A model generated the notes under the pieces. It ran no database searches and was not told the DNA's origin. It worked only from the letters and a program-made list of their open reading frames with translations. DNA of 20,030 bases from CAYOLL01 sp964404765 [NCBI: uncultured Gemmatimonadota bacterium] (GTDB lineage: Bacteria; 4572-55): NCBI GenBank assembly GCA_964404765.1, contig CAYOLL010000111.1, positions 1-20,030 of the forward strand, written 5' to 3'. Every line of letters begins with the position of its first letter. The first letter of the stretch is position 1. Below, piece after piece: positions 6,892 to 14,647 of this stretch. The translations under genes were made by a program, and so were the position numbers.

Positions 6892-8150
6892 CACGGCTCC
6901 AACAAGTTTTGGGCGTACAGTTCATCTAAACCCATATCATTATCCAGAAAAGCAGTGACATCCGTGTGATCGGTCAGACGCGTAATTCGCGAGTAACCAG
7001 CCTCATTTCTGGTGACATATCGAATGTTCGGCAATCCGCAAAATTTGATCATCGTTGCGTTGTGAGTTGTTATAATAATTTGTTTTTGTGCGGATTGTTC
7101 TTTCATCATCTCCGCAATCCGCGATGCCAGAAACGGATGAATATCCTGATCCGGCTCGTCAATAATGATCAACGGCCGGTTTTCAAACAAAACAACATCA
7201 ATCAGACCGATAATGCTCATCGTGCCGTCAGAGAGCAGATAGCCGGGCATTTTTGTCCCGTTATGGTAGCTTTCCTTCAACATAATCATCAAAAAATTTT
7301 GAAAATCGCTCTCGACCGTTAAATCCTCGGCAAACGGCAGCAAGTCTTTCAAATAGACCATAAATCGTTTGCGCCGCCGCTCATCGGCCAAAACCCGTTT
7401 GAGCACGACGGCGCTATTGCCGCCGCTTTCTTGCAATTCCAGTAAACCGGCGCGCGGCTGGGCGTACTTAAATAACTCGGGATTTAGATTATACAAACCT
7501 ATGTGTTTAAAGATGCTTAAAGCCGGGGCCGGCGGAACATACATGTTTTCACGTATCTGTAGCAACAGGAAATCATCTTCATCCTTTCCTAAGAGTTGCG
7601 GTAAAGTGTCCGGCCACAGCTCCATATCTGAAGAACTGCTCTCCGCCGCGTACATGATAGTGCCCATCTTTTTTTTGTAAATAATATGTCCTTTTTCAGG
7701 CTGACTTTTTTCCTCCCACTTATTATCCTTATATTGCCCCTTGATAAACTCACCGTTGACTCGAAGTCGCTCATCAATAAGTTTAAAACTATCGGTTTCC
7801 GCGTCGTATTTAATACTAAACGAATAGATCAGTTGCTCACCTTGCAAGCGGCTTTCGCCGCCGCCTTGAATAGTCGAACGAACTCGAATTGTTTCATTGT
7901 AGGAAAGGATTATTTCAATCTCAAGCGGGTTCTCGCAGCCGATTTTAAGATTTTGCAAAAACGAGGCATCACCCTGCAGCGACACGGCATTATCCAGCCC
8001 ATGCACGGCAATATCCCGCAGAAAGCGAAAAATTTGCACAAAATTCGACTTCCCGGACGCATTGGGGCCGATCAGCACATTAAACGGCCCTAATTCAATG
8101 TCCAGCTCATCGAAGCTCTTAAAATTTTTGACTTTGATGCGTTTGATCAT
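6891..8150 (-). CDS. AAA (AAA_21/OLD-like) ATPase
   Basis: The 419-residue protein is an SMC/ABC-type ATPase of the AAA_21 group. It starts 'IKVKNFKSFDELDIELGPFN', and shows Walker A GPNASGKSN (28-36), a signature-like LSDGT (306-310), Walker B 'PLIIIDEPDQDIHP' (326-339, with DE at 331-332) and a switch His in 'TTHN' (361-364). No nuclease domain is fused to it; the TOPRIM-like activity is in the next gene, which overlaps its stop. Such pairs usually sense foreign DNA or phage proteins and trigger nuclease action. It sits in the batB-batC interval, on the operon strand. The substrate is unknown. Confidence 0.88.
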   Translation of the reverse strand: MIKRIKVKNFKSFDELDIELGPFNVLIGPNASGKSNFVQIFRFLRDIAVHGLDNAVSLQGDASFLQNLKIGCENPLEIEIILSYNETIRVRSTIQGGGESRLQGEQLIYSFSIKYDAETDSFKLIDERLRVNGEFIKGQYKDNKWEEKSQPEKGHIIYKKKMGTIMYAAESSSSDMELWPDTLPQLLGKDEDDFLLLQIRENMYVPPAPALSIFKHIGLYNLNPELFKYAQPRAGLLELQESGGNSAVVLKRVLADERRRKRFMVYLKDLLPFAEDLTVESDFQNFLMIMLKESYHNGTKMPGYLLSDGTMSIIGLIDVVLFENRPLIIIDEPDQDIHPFLASRIAEMMKEQSAQKQIIITTHNATMIKFCGLPNIRYVTRNEAGYSRITRLTDHTDVTAFLDNDMGLDELYAQNLLEP

Positions 8151-8152
8151 AG

Positions 8153-8383
8153 CTATTCATTCACCACGGCAGTGACTTCAACTTCCACCAGGTAATCCGG
8201 CGCGACCGGAGTTAGCAGAGTTAGAGAAACATGTTCGATTAATACGCCAAATTCAGTGACACCTGCGCCGACCGGCCCGGCCGCGGCATAAGTCCAGCAG
8301 TTCCGCGGCAGTTTTGGGCCCCAAAAGCGCATACAGCAATCAACAACAGCGTTTGTAAAATCTTCACCGGGCTTCGCTCGTTC
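8153..8383 (-). pseudogene. Possible Rid-like gene fragment without start
   Basis: An open frame of 76 codons without an obvious start fills the gap between the desaturase and the ATPase. It reads 'ERAKPGEDFTNAVVDCC...', 'RNCWTYAAAGPVGAG' and ends 'APDYLVEVEVTAVVNE', stopping at 8153-8155, 2 bp before the ATPase start. The ending resembles the 'DYLVEIEAIAVV' terminus of RidA/YjgF-family proteins, but the middle does not match the family well. Just upstream a second frame reads 'YITTFENER', which suggests a frameshift at about 8384. I read it as a decayed gene end; a translated leader peptide is a weaker option. Confidence 0.35.
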
Positions 8384-8429
8384 TCAAATGTCGTGATATA
8401 AAAACACAGGCGGTTAGACAGTCATCTCC

Positions 8430-9482
8430 TTAAATAGCGGCAATAGCAGCCCGTTTGGCCGGAATCGCCGAGGCAAAGGCAATTTCGCGGTCAAATATCC
8501 AGCTGAATTTTTCCGCGCCGGAAAATTTGATGCGCTCGGCTAATTTCATATAACGCGCCGAAAGACCGCACAGGTATTCCTGGGCCTTAGCAAAGTCACC
8601 GGACAAACCCTGCAAAGTCGAAACCTTCCACTCCTTGACCAGCGTATCGATGATCGCGGCATAATCCCGTGCCGTATAAACGCCCATCACCTGGGCCACC
8701 GTCGAAAACTTGGTAAAGAGGTCTTTATCTTTGCCGTCACTCATCAAATGAGCCGGCATAACGATTTTATTCTTCATCATTTGGGCAAATGCCATTACGC
8801 CGCCTTTGGGATCAATCTCAAACACACGGCCCATATACAGCTTGTAGGCTTTTTCGTGCCGTGCCTCGTCGCCGGCAATCAAACCGCAAATTTTATGCAG
8901 CCGGTCTTCGCCCAATTTGACTGCCAAAACGCCGACATTGCTATGGGAAATCTTGGTCGCCCGTTCCTGAAACGCCGCGTAGATAAAGCCGCGATACGGA
9001 TTGTCGCCCGTTTGCGCGTCAAAACCGTCGGCAATCAGATGGTGAATCGTTTTTTCAATCGCCCGCATATCCACGCGGCCAGTCAGATACAGATATTTGT
9101 TGAGCAGATCACCGTGGCGGTTTTCCTCCGCCGTCCAGCCGCGACTCCAGCGCGCCCACGGACTCAGGCTCATCCCGCTGGAATCGGCCAGGCCCTGCAG
9201 CCGGTTGAGCCAGGTCTGATAGCCGGGCAAGGCTTCTTCGGTAATCATATCGCCGATTAACACTACCAGCAGTTCATCGGGCAGGTCAACCGCCCGGCGG
9301 CGGAACTCGATCAGCTGCTCCTGCCAGTCTTCGGCGGTCAGGTCCGGCAAAAAGTCTGTTGGTTGCCAGAGTTCGTCAATCGGTTTAAGCAGCGAGCCAA
9401 TGTTCTCGGCTACAAAGCCTTCCATACTTTTGATGACTTCAAACTGTGATGAAGTTACATTAATTTGTCCGGGTTCCGTCAT
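8430..9482 (-). CDS. Acyl-ACP desaturase (soluble diiron)
   Basis: The 350-residue enzyme belongs to the ferritin-like acyl-[acyl-carrier-protein] desaturases (FAB2/DesA type). These insert a double bond into saturated acyl-ACP using O2 and ferredoxin in the cytosol. The diiron ligands are all visible: 'ITEEALP' (E82/E83), 'EENRHG' (E120, H123), 'FQERATKISH' (E173) and 'GDEARHE' (E206, H209). Full length is near the family norm. The ATG at 9482 has a GAAAGGA ribosome-binding site. A 134-bp gap separates it from the restriction-enzyme remnant, so it may have its own promoter. An O2-dependent enzyme inside an aerotolerance operon fits an aerobic or microaerobic lifestyle, but the link may be coincidental. 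Confidence 0.92.
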   Translation of the reverse strand: MTEPGQINVTSSQFEVIKSMEGFVAENIGSLLKPIDELWQPTDFLPDLTAEDWQEQLIEFRRRAVDLPDELLVVLIGDMITEEALPGYQTWLNRLQGLADSSGMSLSPWARWSRGWTAEENRHGDLLNKYLYLTGRVDMRAIEKTIHHLIADGFDAQTGDNPYRGFIYAAFQERATKISHSNVGVLAVKLGEDRLHKICGLIAGDEARHEKAYKLYMGRVFEIDPKGGVMAFAQMMKNKIVMPAHLMSDGKDKDLFTKFSTVAQVMGVYTARDYAAIIDTLVKEWKVSTLQGLSGDFAKAQEYLCGLSARYMKLAERIKFSGAEKFSWIFDREIAFASAIPAKRAAIAAI

Positions 9483-9616
9483 AATTTTTTATCCTTTCAA
9501 CAGGGAGCGGCGGCAAAATTACCGGCGTTTTCAGCCTGAAATTTTCTTTTGCCACGATGGCAAGATCATACGAAGTTTATGTAAATCAAACTTTAGGGTT
9601 AAAATTTGAAAATCGT

Positions 9617-9842
9617 CTACACGCCGGAATTAAACTTGACCAAAGCGTCCCAATTGATCAAGCCATTCGTGGAAAATCTTTGTCCGAATTCTATGCCCGC
9701 ACAACTTGAAGTAGTCGCCTTTGTCAGGGTTTTCGTCTTTGTCGTAGCAGCAACCGTTGACGGCTTTGATTTGAATATTGTGCGGAGAATTTTTACAACT
9801 TTTTTTGAAATTTTCTTGCATTTTTTGATCTGACCTTTTCAA
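9617..9842 (-). pseudogene. C-terminal remnant of a type II restriction endonuclease
   Basis: The first frame (from 9842) reads 'QENFKKSCKNSPHNIQIKAV', 'NGCCYDKDENPDKGDYFKLCG', which resembles the block preceding 'GQRFWEFIS' in PmeII-like type II restriction enzymes. A shifted frame then gives 'IEFGQRFSTNGLINWDALVK' plus 'FNSGV' and a stop at 9617-9619. This fits the far C-terminus of the same family, so about 50-60 residues between the two blocks are probably deleted. No N-terminal part exists. The piece begins within the last codons of the PD-(D/E)XK gene. With the methyltransferase fragment at 11058-11150 it outlines a destroyed restriction-modification locus. Family recognition is from memory. 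Confidence 0.6.
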
Positions 9843-11017
9843 GTCTCGATAGTCTCAAAAGTTACGTCTAATTTTTCACACAAATAGCGTAGCATTTTGA
9901 CTCCGTTTTCCCGTGAATAATGACTTTCCATCACGTATTCTTTGCAAATAACCGGATAGAAAAAACCTTTACCGTTCGGATGAGTCGGCGGTTTTTCAAT
10001 CGTCAACAAGTATCTTTGCTTGGTAGGACCCCATGGTAGCGGCAGCTTTTGTAAAAGGTTATTGTTGACCAAATATGACAAAATATCTTCATAAAGTAAT
10101 CGAACGGTTTGATTATCGAAAACTTTACCATTCAATTTAACGGCCAATCTTCCCGTCGCTCGACCTTTATCCAAACTAATCTGTTTTGCTTTTGTCTTAA
10201 TAAGACCTTCGGTTACGAGCACATCAAAAACGGAATCAAATACATCGCTATATTTTTCGTATAAAGCCACGGCGATATCTTTTTCTTCCTGTGTGATTGC
10301 CATTTTTATTCCCTTATATCTGCTCTTCAGATTTTTTACGTATTGAACAATAAAAGGGCGGACTTTTTCGTTCAATTTAGGATGATCTAACACCGGCGCT
10401 AACAATTTATCATTCAATGTTTGATAATCCAAACAATACCAATTGTCATCGCCGACGGTTTCATAAGGGGTTGCTCCTAAAGTCGGCAGAATATAGATTA
10501 AAAAATTGACATCGTCAGGATGATTTTCATTGAGCCACACCGCATATTTTTTTGACTGTTCTTTATCCGGTTTTGCGACGACTTTGAATTCAAAAATAAC
10601 ATTAATGCGGCCGGAATTCCCAAAGGAATCTCGATAAAGCGCGCTCAAAAAAACATCGAAGCGGCCGACTCCGCTAACGCTTCTCTCCGTTGATGTGTTT
10701 TCATTGGGAGAGACTTCAACAGCTTCAAATTCGACTGTCGGCAATATGTTGAACAAAAATTTGCTCGGTTCGCTATGGGGCTTTAAACATCGCTCGTCCA
10801 ACAGCAATAGCAAAAATCTTTGGAAAATGTATGCGGATATCAAGTGCGAACCGGTCGGATCAAGCAGCCATCCCCAAAAGCACGAATGCCAGCGTTCAAA
10901 GTGAGTTTGACCCACAATTTTGAAAAAATTCGGCTCGCCCAATATGTTTTCCAGCCGAACAAAACCTGACTCGGAAATAAGGCTTAGTAATTGCGTAACA
11001 AAAGGTCTTTTTTGCAT
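9839..11017 (-). CDS. PD-(D/E)XK nuclease superfamily protein
   Basis: About 392 residues from the ATG at 11017; a TTG at 11023 would add two. In numbering from the TTG, the nuclease core is 'GVGRFDVFLSAL' (D123) and 'INVIFEFKVVAKPDKEQSKKY' (E145, K147, Q156), the D...ExK...Q pattern of the PDDEXK_4-type family. An upstream 'HFERWHSCFWGWLLDPTGSH' (41-60) also fits that family. The C-terminal half (about 230-394) is unassigned and may recognise the target. The gene is intact but is bracketed by fragments of a methyltransferase (5' side) and a restriction enzyme (3' side). Members are common in defence islands and prophages, so DNA restriction is a plausible role; it is not demonstrated. Confidence 0.82.
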   Translation of the reverse strand: MQKRPFVTQLLSLISESGFVRLENILGEPNFFKIVGQTHFERWHSCFWGWLLDPTGSHLISAYIFQRFLLLLLDERCLKPHSEPSKFLFNILPTVEFEAVEVSPNENTSTERSVSGVGRFDVFLSALYRDSFGNSGRINVIFEFKVVAKPDKEQSKKYAVWLNENHPDDVNFLIYILPTLGATPYETVGDDNWYCLDYQTLNDKLLAPVLDHPKLNEKVRPFIVQYVKNLKSRYKGIKMAITQEEKDIAVALYEKYSDVFDSVFDVLVTEGLIKTKAKQISLDKGRATGRLAVKLNGKVFDNQTVRLLYEDILSYLVNNNLLQKLPLPWGPTKQRYLLTIEKPPTHPNGKGFFYPVICKEYVMESHYSRENGVKMLRYLCEKLDVTFETIET

Positions 11018-11057
11018 TTGCAATTTGACTTAAATGAATGCAAGATTTAGAATACGG

Positions 11058-11150
11058 CTATTTGGGCAAAAACAAATCGACCGAATTGGCCGGGATTTTC
11101 TTCAGCTTTTCTTTGCTATCGCCAAGCAGAAGTTGGGCATGGAGTTCCAT
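11058..11150 (-). pseudogene. N-terminal stub of a DNA methyltransferase
   Basis: A 30-codon frame starting at an ATG (11150) reads 'MELHAQLLLGDSKEKLKKIP' then 'ANSVDLFLPK' and stops at 11058-11060. The pattern LGDS...L..IP.NSVDL is the start of N4/N6 amino-methyltransferases, where it is followed by the catalytic (D/S/N)PPY motif. Here the frame breaks exactly before that motif and the rest of the enzyme is absent. It lies 41 bp before the PD-(D/E)XK gene. With the restriction-enzyme remnant beyond that gene, it indicates loss of a former modification enzyme. It is too short to be functional as a methylase. Confidence 0.6.
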
Positions 11151-11169
11151 AGTTATAATTCACTTGGGT

Positions 11170-13383
11170 TTACTTGTTCAAGATCAAACGGCGCGTTTCG
11201 TTTCGTGACGGGGTTTGCAAACGATACAAATATAATCCGCCGGCCGCCGGTAAGCCACTTTCATTTGTAGCATCCCACGTTCGGGTTTGAAAACCTGTTA
11301 GCCATTCGTCTTTGCAAAGCGATTTTACGAATTGGCCGGAAATGTTGTAGATACTTAAGGTGACCGGTTCGGCTTTGGGTAGGGAAAACGATATGGCGGT
11401 TTGCAGGGAAAACGGGTTGGGATAATTTTGGTTCAGCCATCCGGCGGTTTCATTTGGAGCGGGCTCAATTTGATTGGGTGTGCGTTCGTAATTGAGGATA
11501 AAGACGCCGCTCATATAGGTTGTGGTGTATATTTTTTCGGTGGTAACGCAAAAATCCATAATTAAACCGGGTAGATGAAACATCCCCACGGGTCGAATCA
11601 CGTTTGGATTCGAAACGTCAAAGGTATACAGATTTCGTTCATTTGTGGCAAACAACAGGTCATCCTGAAGGATGAGCTTGAACAATTGAATTTCATACAC
11701 CGGCCCGGTCTCGTTAATGCTGTACTGCGCCAACAAGACGATGGCCGGAGGGTTGGATATATCGTAAATCCTAATAGCTTCGGCGCTGGATGTATATGCT
11801 AATTCGCCCCTGATCTCAATATGGTTGAAATTTTCCGCCAAATGCAAGACTTCAAACGGATGCGCCGGGTCGCTGACATTAAAGATGCGACCATCGGTTA
11901 TATACGCGTATCCTTTGGAATCAACGGCAATACCATAAAACGGATTGGTAGGCGACATAACCGACGAGAGAAGTCGCGGTGAGCGCGGGTTGCTCAGATC
12001 ATAAATCTGGAATGCGCCCGGAAACTGATCGTTACTAATGTCTACGCCGCAGGCCACATACAAGAAGCCGCCTTGTTGGATCGCGTCATGCACTTTGTAC
12101 GGGGTTGAGATGTGACTCAATGATTCCGGTCGGGCTGGATCATGCCAATCCCAAACATTCAGTCCAACTGAGCGATAATTGTCGGGAATCAGCAGTAGAT
12201 CGGTTAAAGGGATTAACCTGTCTTCTAGAGGAGTTAAACTTAAGGGTACTCTGTCTACCAGGTTATAAAGGCCGTCGTCCGGAAAACGATGAACACCTAT
12301 GTCATAGCCGGATATGTAAACCATCTCGTCTTTGGCGGCAATCGAATAGGCTTTTTCATTCATCAACAAGGAACTTTTTAGCTCCGGGTGATACACATCG
12401 GCTGCATCAATTAGATGCAGCCCGTTATCGTCCCGCCACCCTGACGGAATTGCCAGAATCAACGATTCGTGCCAATACACCTTATCGCTGCCCTGGTCAA
12501 TTTGATTGATTAATGCCGGCGCCGCCGGATTAGACATATCGTAAATCAAAGTAGTATCAAATTTTGCGGTTACGGCAAATGATCCCTGCACATAAATATC
12601 TCCAAAGCCTCGGGTGATTTTGCCAATCTCACGCGGCTGATCGGGCCGGCTTACATCGACAATATAACCGGCAAAATACGCAATTTGATCCTGCACAAAA
12701 ACAGCGCTTGGGACCGAATGCTCATTGGTGTTGAATTTACCGACAAAACGCGGCTGTGCTGGGTCCGCCACAGAATATATCAAAAATGCCGGCAACCATG
12801 CCTGCACCACATAAAGATGCCCATCGGCATAAAATATATCGCGCGGGTCGCTCACGGTTTCTATGACAACATCCTGAATGACCCCTGTTTCCGATAGACG
12901 CAAAACGTTTATCATCCCATTGGCCGCACCGAACTCTCGCGTTCGGGCCGCCAGATAAATGTAGTTTTGATGAACGGCAATTCCCCAAATTTCATACGCC
13001 GCATCAAGTGAATAGGCTGCAATTTCCAGCGGATGCGCCGGATCGCTAATATTCACAATATGTAGCTCATTCTGAATTGCAAAATAGGCTAACGGATATT
13101 GGAGCGCTAATTTGGGTTTATAAAAATTGGAAATAGCCGGATCAATCGGCAGCGAGCCGAGTTCAATCGGATGGGTGGGGTCGGAAATGTCTACTGTTAA
13201 TAAGCCGGTCGTCAGGGCAGCATAGACAATGTTTTCGTGGGCGGCAACGTCCGATGCTTCGCCTTTCAACACGCGCCCGGTGATTGTAAATTGAACTTCG
13301 GCTTGAGCGACGTTGAATAAGTTAAAAATAGTGCAATAAATAACAAAAATAACCCATGTTTTTTTTGATTGTTTCATGGCCAA
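11170..13383 (-). CDS. Secreted LVIVD-repeat beta-propeller protein with sorting domain
   Basis: The 737-residue protein has a signal peptide (1-28, ending 'FNVAQA') followed by about eleven LVIVD-type repeats of about 45-55 residues. Their hallmark is 'D(I/V/L)S(D/N)P..P': 'VDISDPTHPIELGSLP', 'NISDPAHPLEIAAY', 'VSRPDQPREIG', 'DLSNPRSPRLLSSV', 'NVSDPAHPFEVLHL' and others. These should build one or two beta-propellers. A FlgD-like/type IX-style sorting domain closes the protein (NYPNPF at 653-658, then 'LSIYNISGQFVKSL', a 'WDATNESG' turn and 'GGLYLYRL'). It should be exported to the cell surface. It has no visible tie to Bat function and appears to be cargo between batB and batC. A ribosome-binding site (AGAAAGG) precedes the ATG at 13383. 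Confidence 0.88.
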   Translation of the reverse strand: MAMKQSKKTWVIFVIYCTIFNLFNVAQAEVQFTITGRVLKGEASDVAAHENIVYAALTTGLLTVDISDPTHPIELGSLPIDPAISNFYKPKLALQYPLAYFAIQNELHIVNISDPAHPLEIAAYSLDAAYEIWGIAVHQNYIYLAARTREFGAANGMINVLRLSETGVIQDVVIETVSDPRDIFYADGHLYVVQAWLPAFLIYSVADPAQPRFVGKFNTNEHSVPSAVFVQDQIAYFAGYIVDVSRPDQPREIGKITRGFGDIYVQGSFAVTAKFDTTLIYDMSNPAAPALINQIDQGSDKVYWHESLILAIPSGWRDDNGLHLIDAADVYHPELKSSLLMNEKAYSIAAKDEMVYISGYDIGVHRFPDDGLYNLVDRVPLSLTPLEDRLIPLTDLLLIPDNYRSVGLNVWDWHDPARPESLSHISTPYKVHDAIQQGGFLYVACGVDISNDQFPGAFQIYDLSNPRSPRLLSSVMSPTNPFYGIAVDSKGYAYITDGRIFNVSDPAHPFEVLHLAENFNHIEIRGELAYTSSAEAIRIYDISNPPAIVLLAQYSINETGPVYEIQLFKLILQDDLLFATNERNLYTFDVSNPNVIRPVGMFHLPGLIMDFCVTTEKIYTTTYMSGVFILNYERTPNQIEPAPNETAGWLNQNYPNPFSLQTAISFSLPKAEPVTLSIYNISGQFVKSLCKDEWLTGFQTRTWDATNESGLPAAGGLYLYRLQTPSRNETRRLILNK

Positions 13384-13413
13384 TAATCGCCTTTCTGTCT
13401 AGCAAAATAACGC

Positions 13414-13582
13414 AAAACTCACAAAAAATGTACTAGTCAACAACCTGTCGAACACTTGTCATGCCGGAATGCTTTTATCCGGCATCTTGTATGCCTGAAA
13501 GAAGATTCCGGTTAAAAACATACCGGAATGACACCGACAAAAAGTGTTCTAAAGGTCGTTGACTAGTACAAAAACTCACAAA
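13414..13582. mobile_element. MITE-like palindromic element with flanking direct repeats
   Basis: Terminal arms TGTACTAGTCAA (13429-13440) and TTGACTAGTACA (13559-13570) are perfect inverted repeats. Pairing continues inward with few mismatches through 'AACACTT', 'GTCATGCCGGAATG' against its counterpart 'CATACCGGAATGAC', and 'ATCCGGCATCTT' against 'AAGATTCCGGTT', leaving a loop near 13490-13500. A 12-bp direct repeat, AAAACTCACAAA, flanks it at 13414-13425 and 13571-13582; the left copy is separated from the arm by three A residues. This looks like a non-autonomous transposable element of about 142 bp with a possible target duplication. It codes for nothing and fills the gap between batB and the LVIVD gene. 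Confidence 0.7.
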
Positions 13583-13585
13583 TAA

Positions 13586-14623
13586 CTACTCAAACCGTCC
13601 CTTCCACTCGCCTTTTACCCGGGCCCGGTCGGACAGCAACGACTCTAACAACAACGCTAACAAGGCCGGAAACAACAGCCACTGGAAGCGTTCTTCAAAG
13701 TTGGTAAACTTCATGGCCCCGACTTCTTTTTTCTCCATTTTGCTGATTTCTTCGTAGATTTTATCCAGTTCGACTTCGCCGGTTGTGGCGCGATAGTATT
13801 TGCCGTCGGTGTTCAGGGCAACTTTTTGCAGGCCGACTTCATCCAAACGGGAGACGACGGTCTGGCCGTTCTCATCCTTTAAAAAGCCGCGCTGCCTGCC
13901 GTTTTCATCAAAATAGGGGATGGGCACGCCTTCGGCGGAGCCTATGCCGACGGTGTAGATGACCACGCCCTGCTCGGAGGCTTCTTTGGCCGCGCCTTCC
14001 GGATCGGTTTCGTGGTCCTCGCCGTCGGTAATCAAGATGAGGACTTTATGCTTGCGCTCCTGCTGATTGAAGGTTTTTGTGGCTTCGCGAATGGCTTTGC
14101 CGACCGCCGTGCCTTGTTGCGGAATAATGTCCGTATCCATTGCATCCAGAAACAGTTTGGCCGCGCCATAATCCAATGTCAGCGGGCACAGCACAAAGCT
14201 ATCGCCGGCAAAGGCCACCAGGCCGATGCGGTCGCCTTCCAGCCGGTCGATCACGCCCTTGACTTCGGACTTGGCTTTTTCCAGCCGGTTGGGCTTGATG
14301 TCTTCGGCCAGCATGGAGTTAGACGTGTCCAGCGCAATAATCAGGTCAATGCCTTCGCGCCGGACTTCCTCAAATTTGGTGCTGTATTGCGGCCGGACCA
14401 GGGCTAATATCATCAAAAGCAATGTGGTTATCGCTAAGGCGGCTTTCCACTTACGTCGCGCATAACTGACGGAACGGGTCAGCTTGGCTAACAATTCAAT
14501 GTTGCCAAATTGTCGCAGCGCTTTTAAACGTTGTTGGGCGGCATACCAGAAAAACAGGCCCAACAATGGCACAAAGATTAGCAGGTACCAATATTCCGGC
14601 GCGCCGAAACGAAATTCAAACAT
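13586..14623 (-). CDS. batB: BatB-like VWA-domain membrane protein
   Basis: About 345 residues with two N-terminal membrane helices (about 12-30 and 63-79), a von Willebrand factor A domain (about 93-290) and a C-terminal helix ('WLLFPALLALLLESLL'). In numbering from the longer start at 14629, a complete metal-ion-dependent adhesion site is visible: DTSNS (101-105), T174 and the Asp of 'LITDGED' (202). The layout is that of BatA/BatB proteins, in which the VWA domain lies in the periplasm. The second ATG (14623) is preferred because GAGAG lies 7 bp before it and homologs begin near 'MFEFRFGAPEYW'. It is the second VWA gene in order, hence BatB. It is separated from batA by a nucleotidyltransferase gene. 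Confidence 0.88.
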   Translation of the reverse strand: MFEFRFGAPEYWYLLIFVPLLGLFFWYAAQQRLKALRQFGNIELLAKLTRSVSYARRKWKAALAITTLLLMILALVRPQYSTKFEEVRREGIDLIIALDTSNSMLAEDIKPNRLEKAKSEVKGVIDRLEGDRIGLVAFAGDSFVLCPLTLDYGAAKLFLDAMDTDIIPQQGTAVGKAIREATKTFNQQERKHKVLILITDGEDHETDPEGAAKEASEQGVVIYTVGIGSAEGVPIPYFDENGRQRGFLKDENGQTVVSRLDEVGLQKVALNTDGKYYRATTGEVELDKIYEEISKMEKKEVGAMKFTNFEERFQWLLFPALLALLLESLLSDRARVKGEWKGRFE

Positions 14624-14647
14624 TGTCATGCTCTCGTAAAGTGAGGA

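Noticed and set aside
8748-9260. A 170-codon + strand open frame
   Set aside because: It lies wholly within the acyl-ACP desaturase, whose diiron motifs prove the opposite strand; it shows no recognisable domain.
9606-9833. A + strand open frame opposite the restriction-enzyme remnant
   Set aside because: The - strand reading gives recognisable restriction-enzyme blocks in two frames; the + frame is only a leucine/phenylalanine-rich shadow.
12105-12509. A 134-codon + strand open frame
   Set aside because: It is antisense to the LVIVD-repeat gene, whose repeats continue without break through this part.
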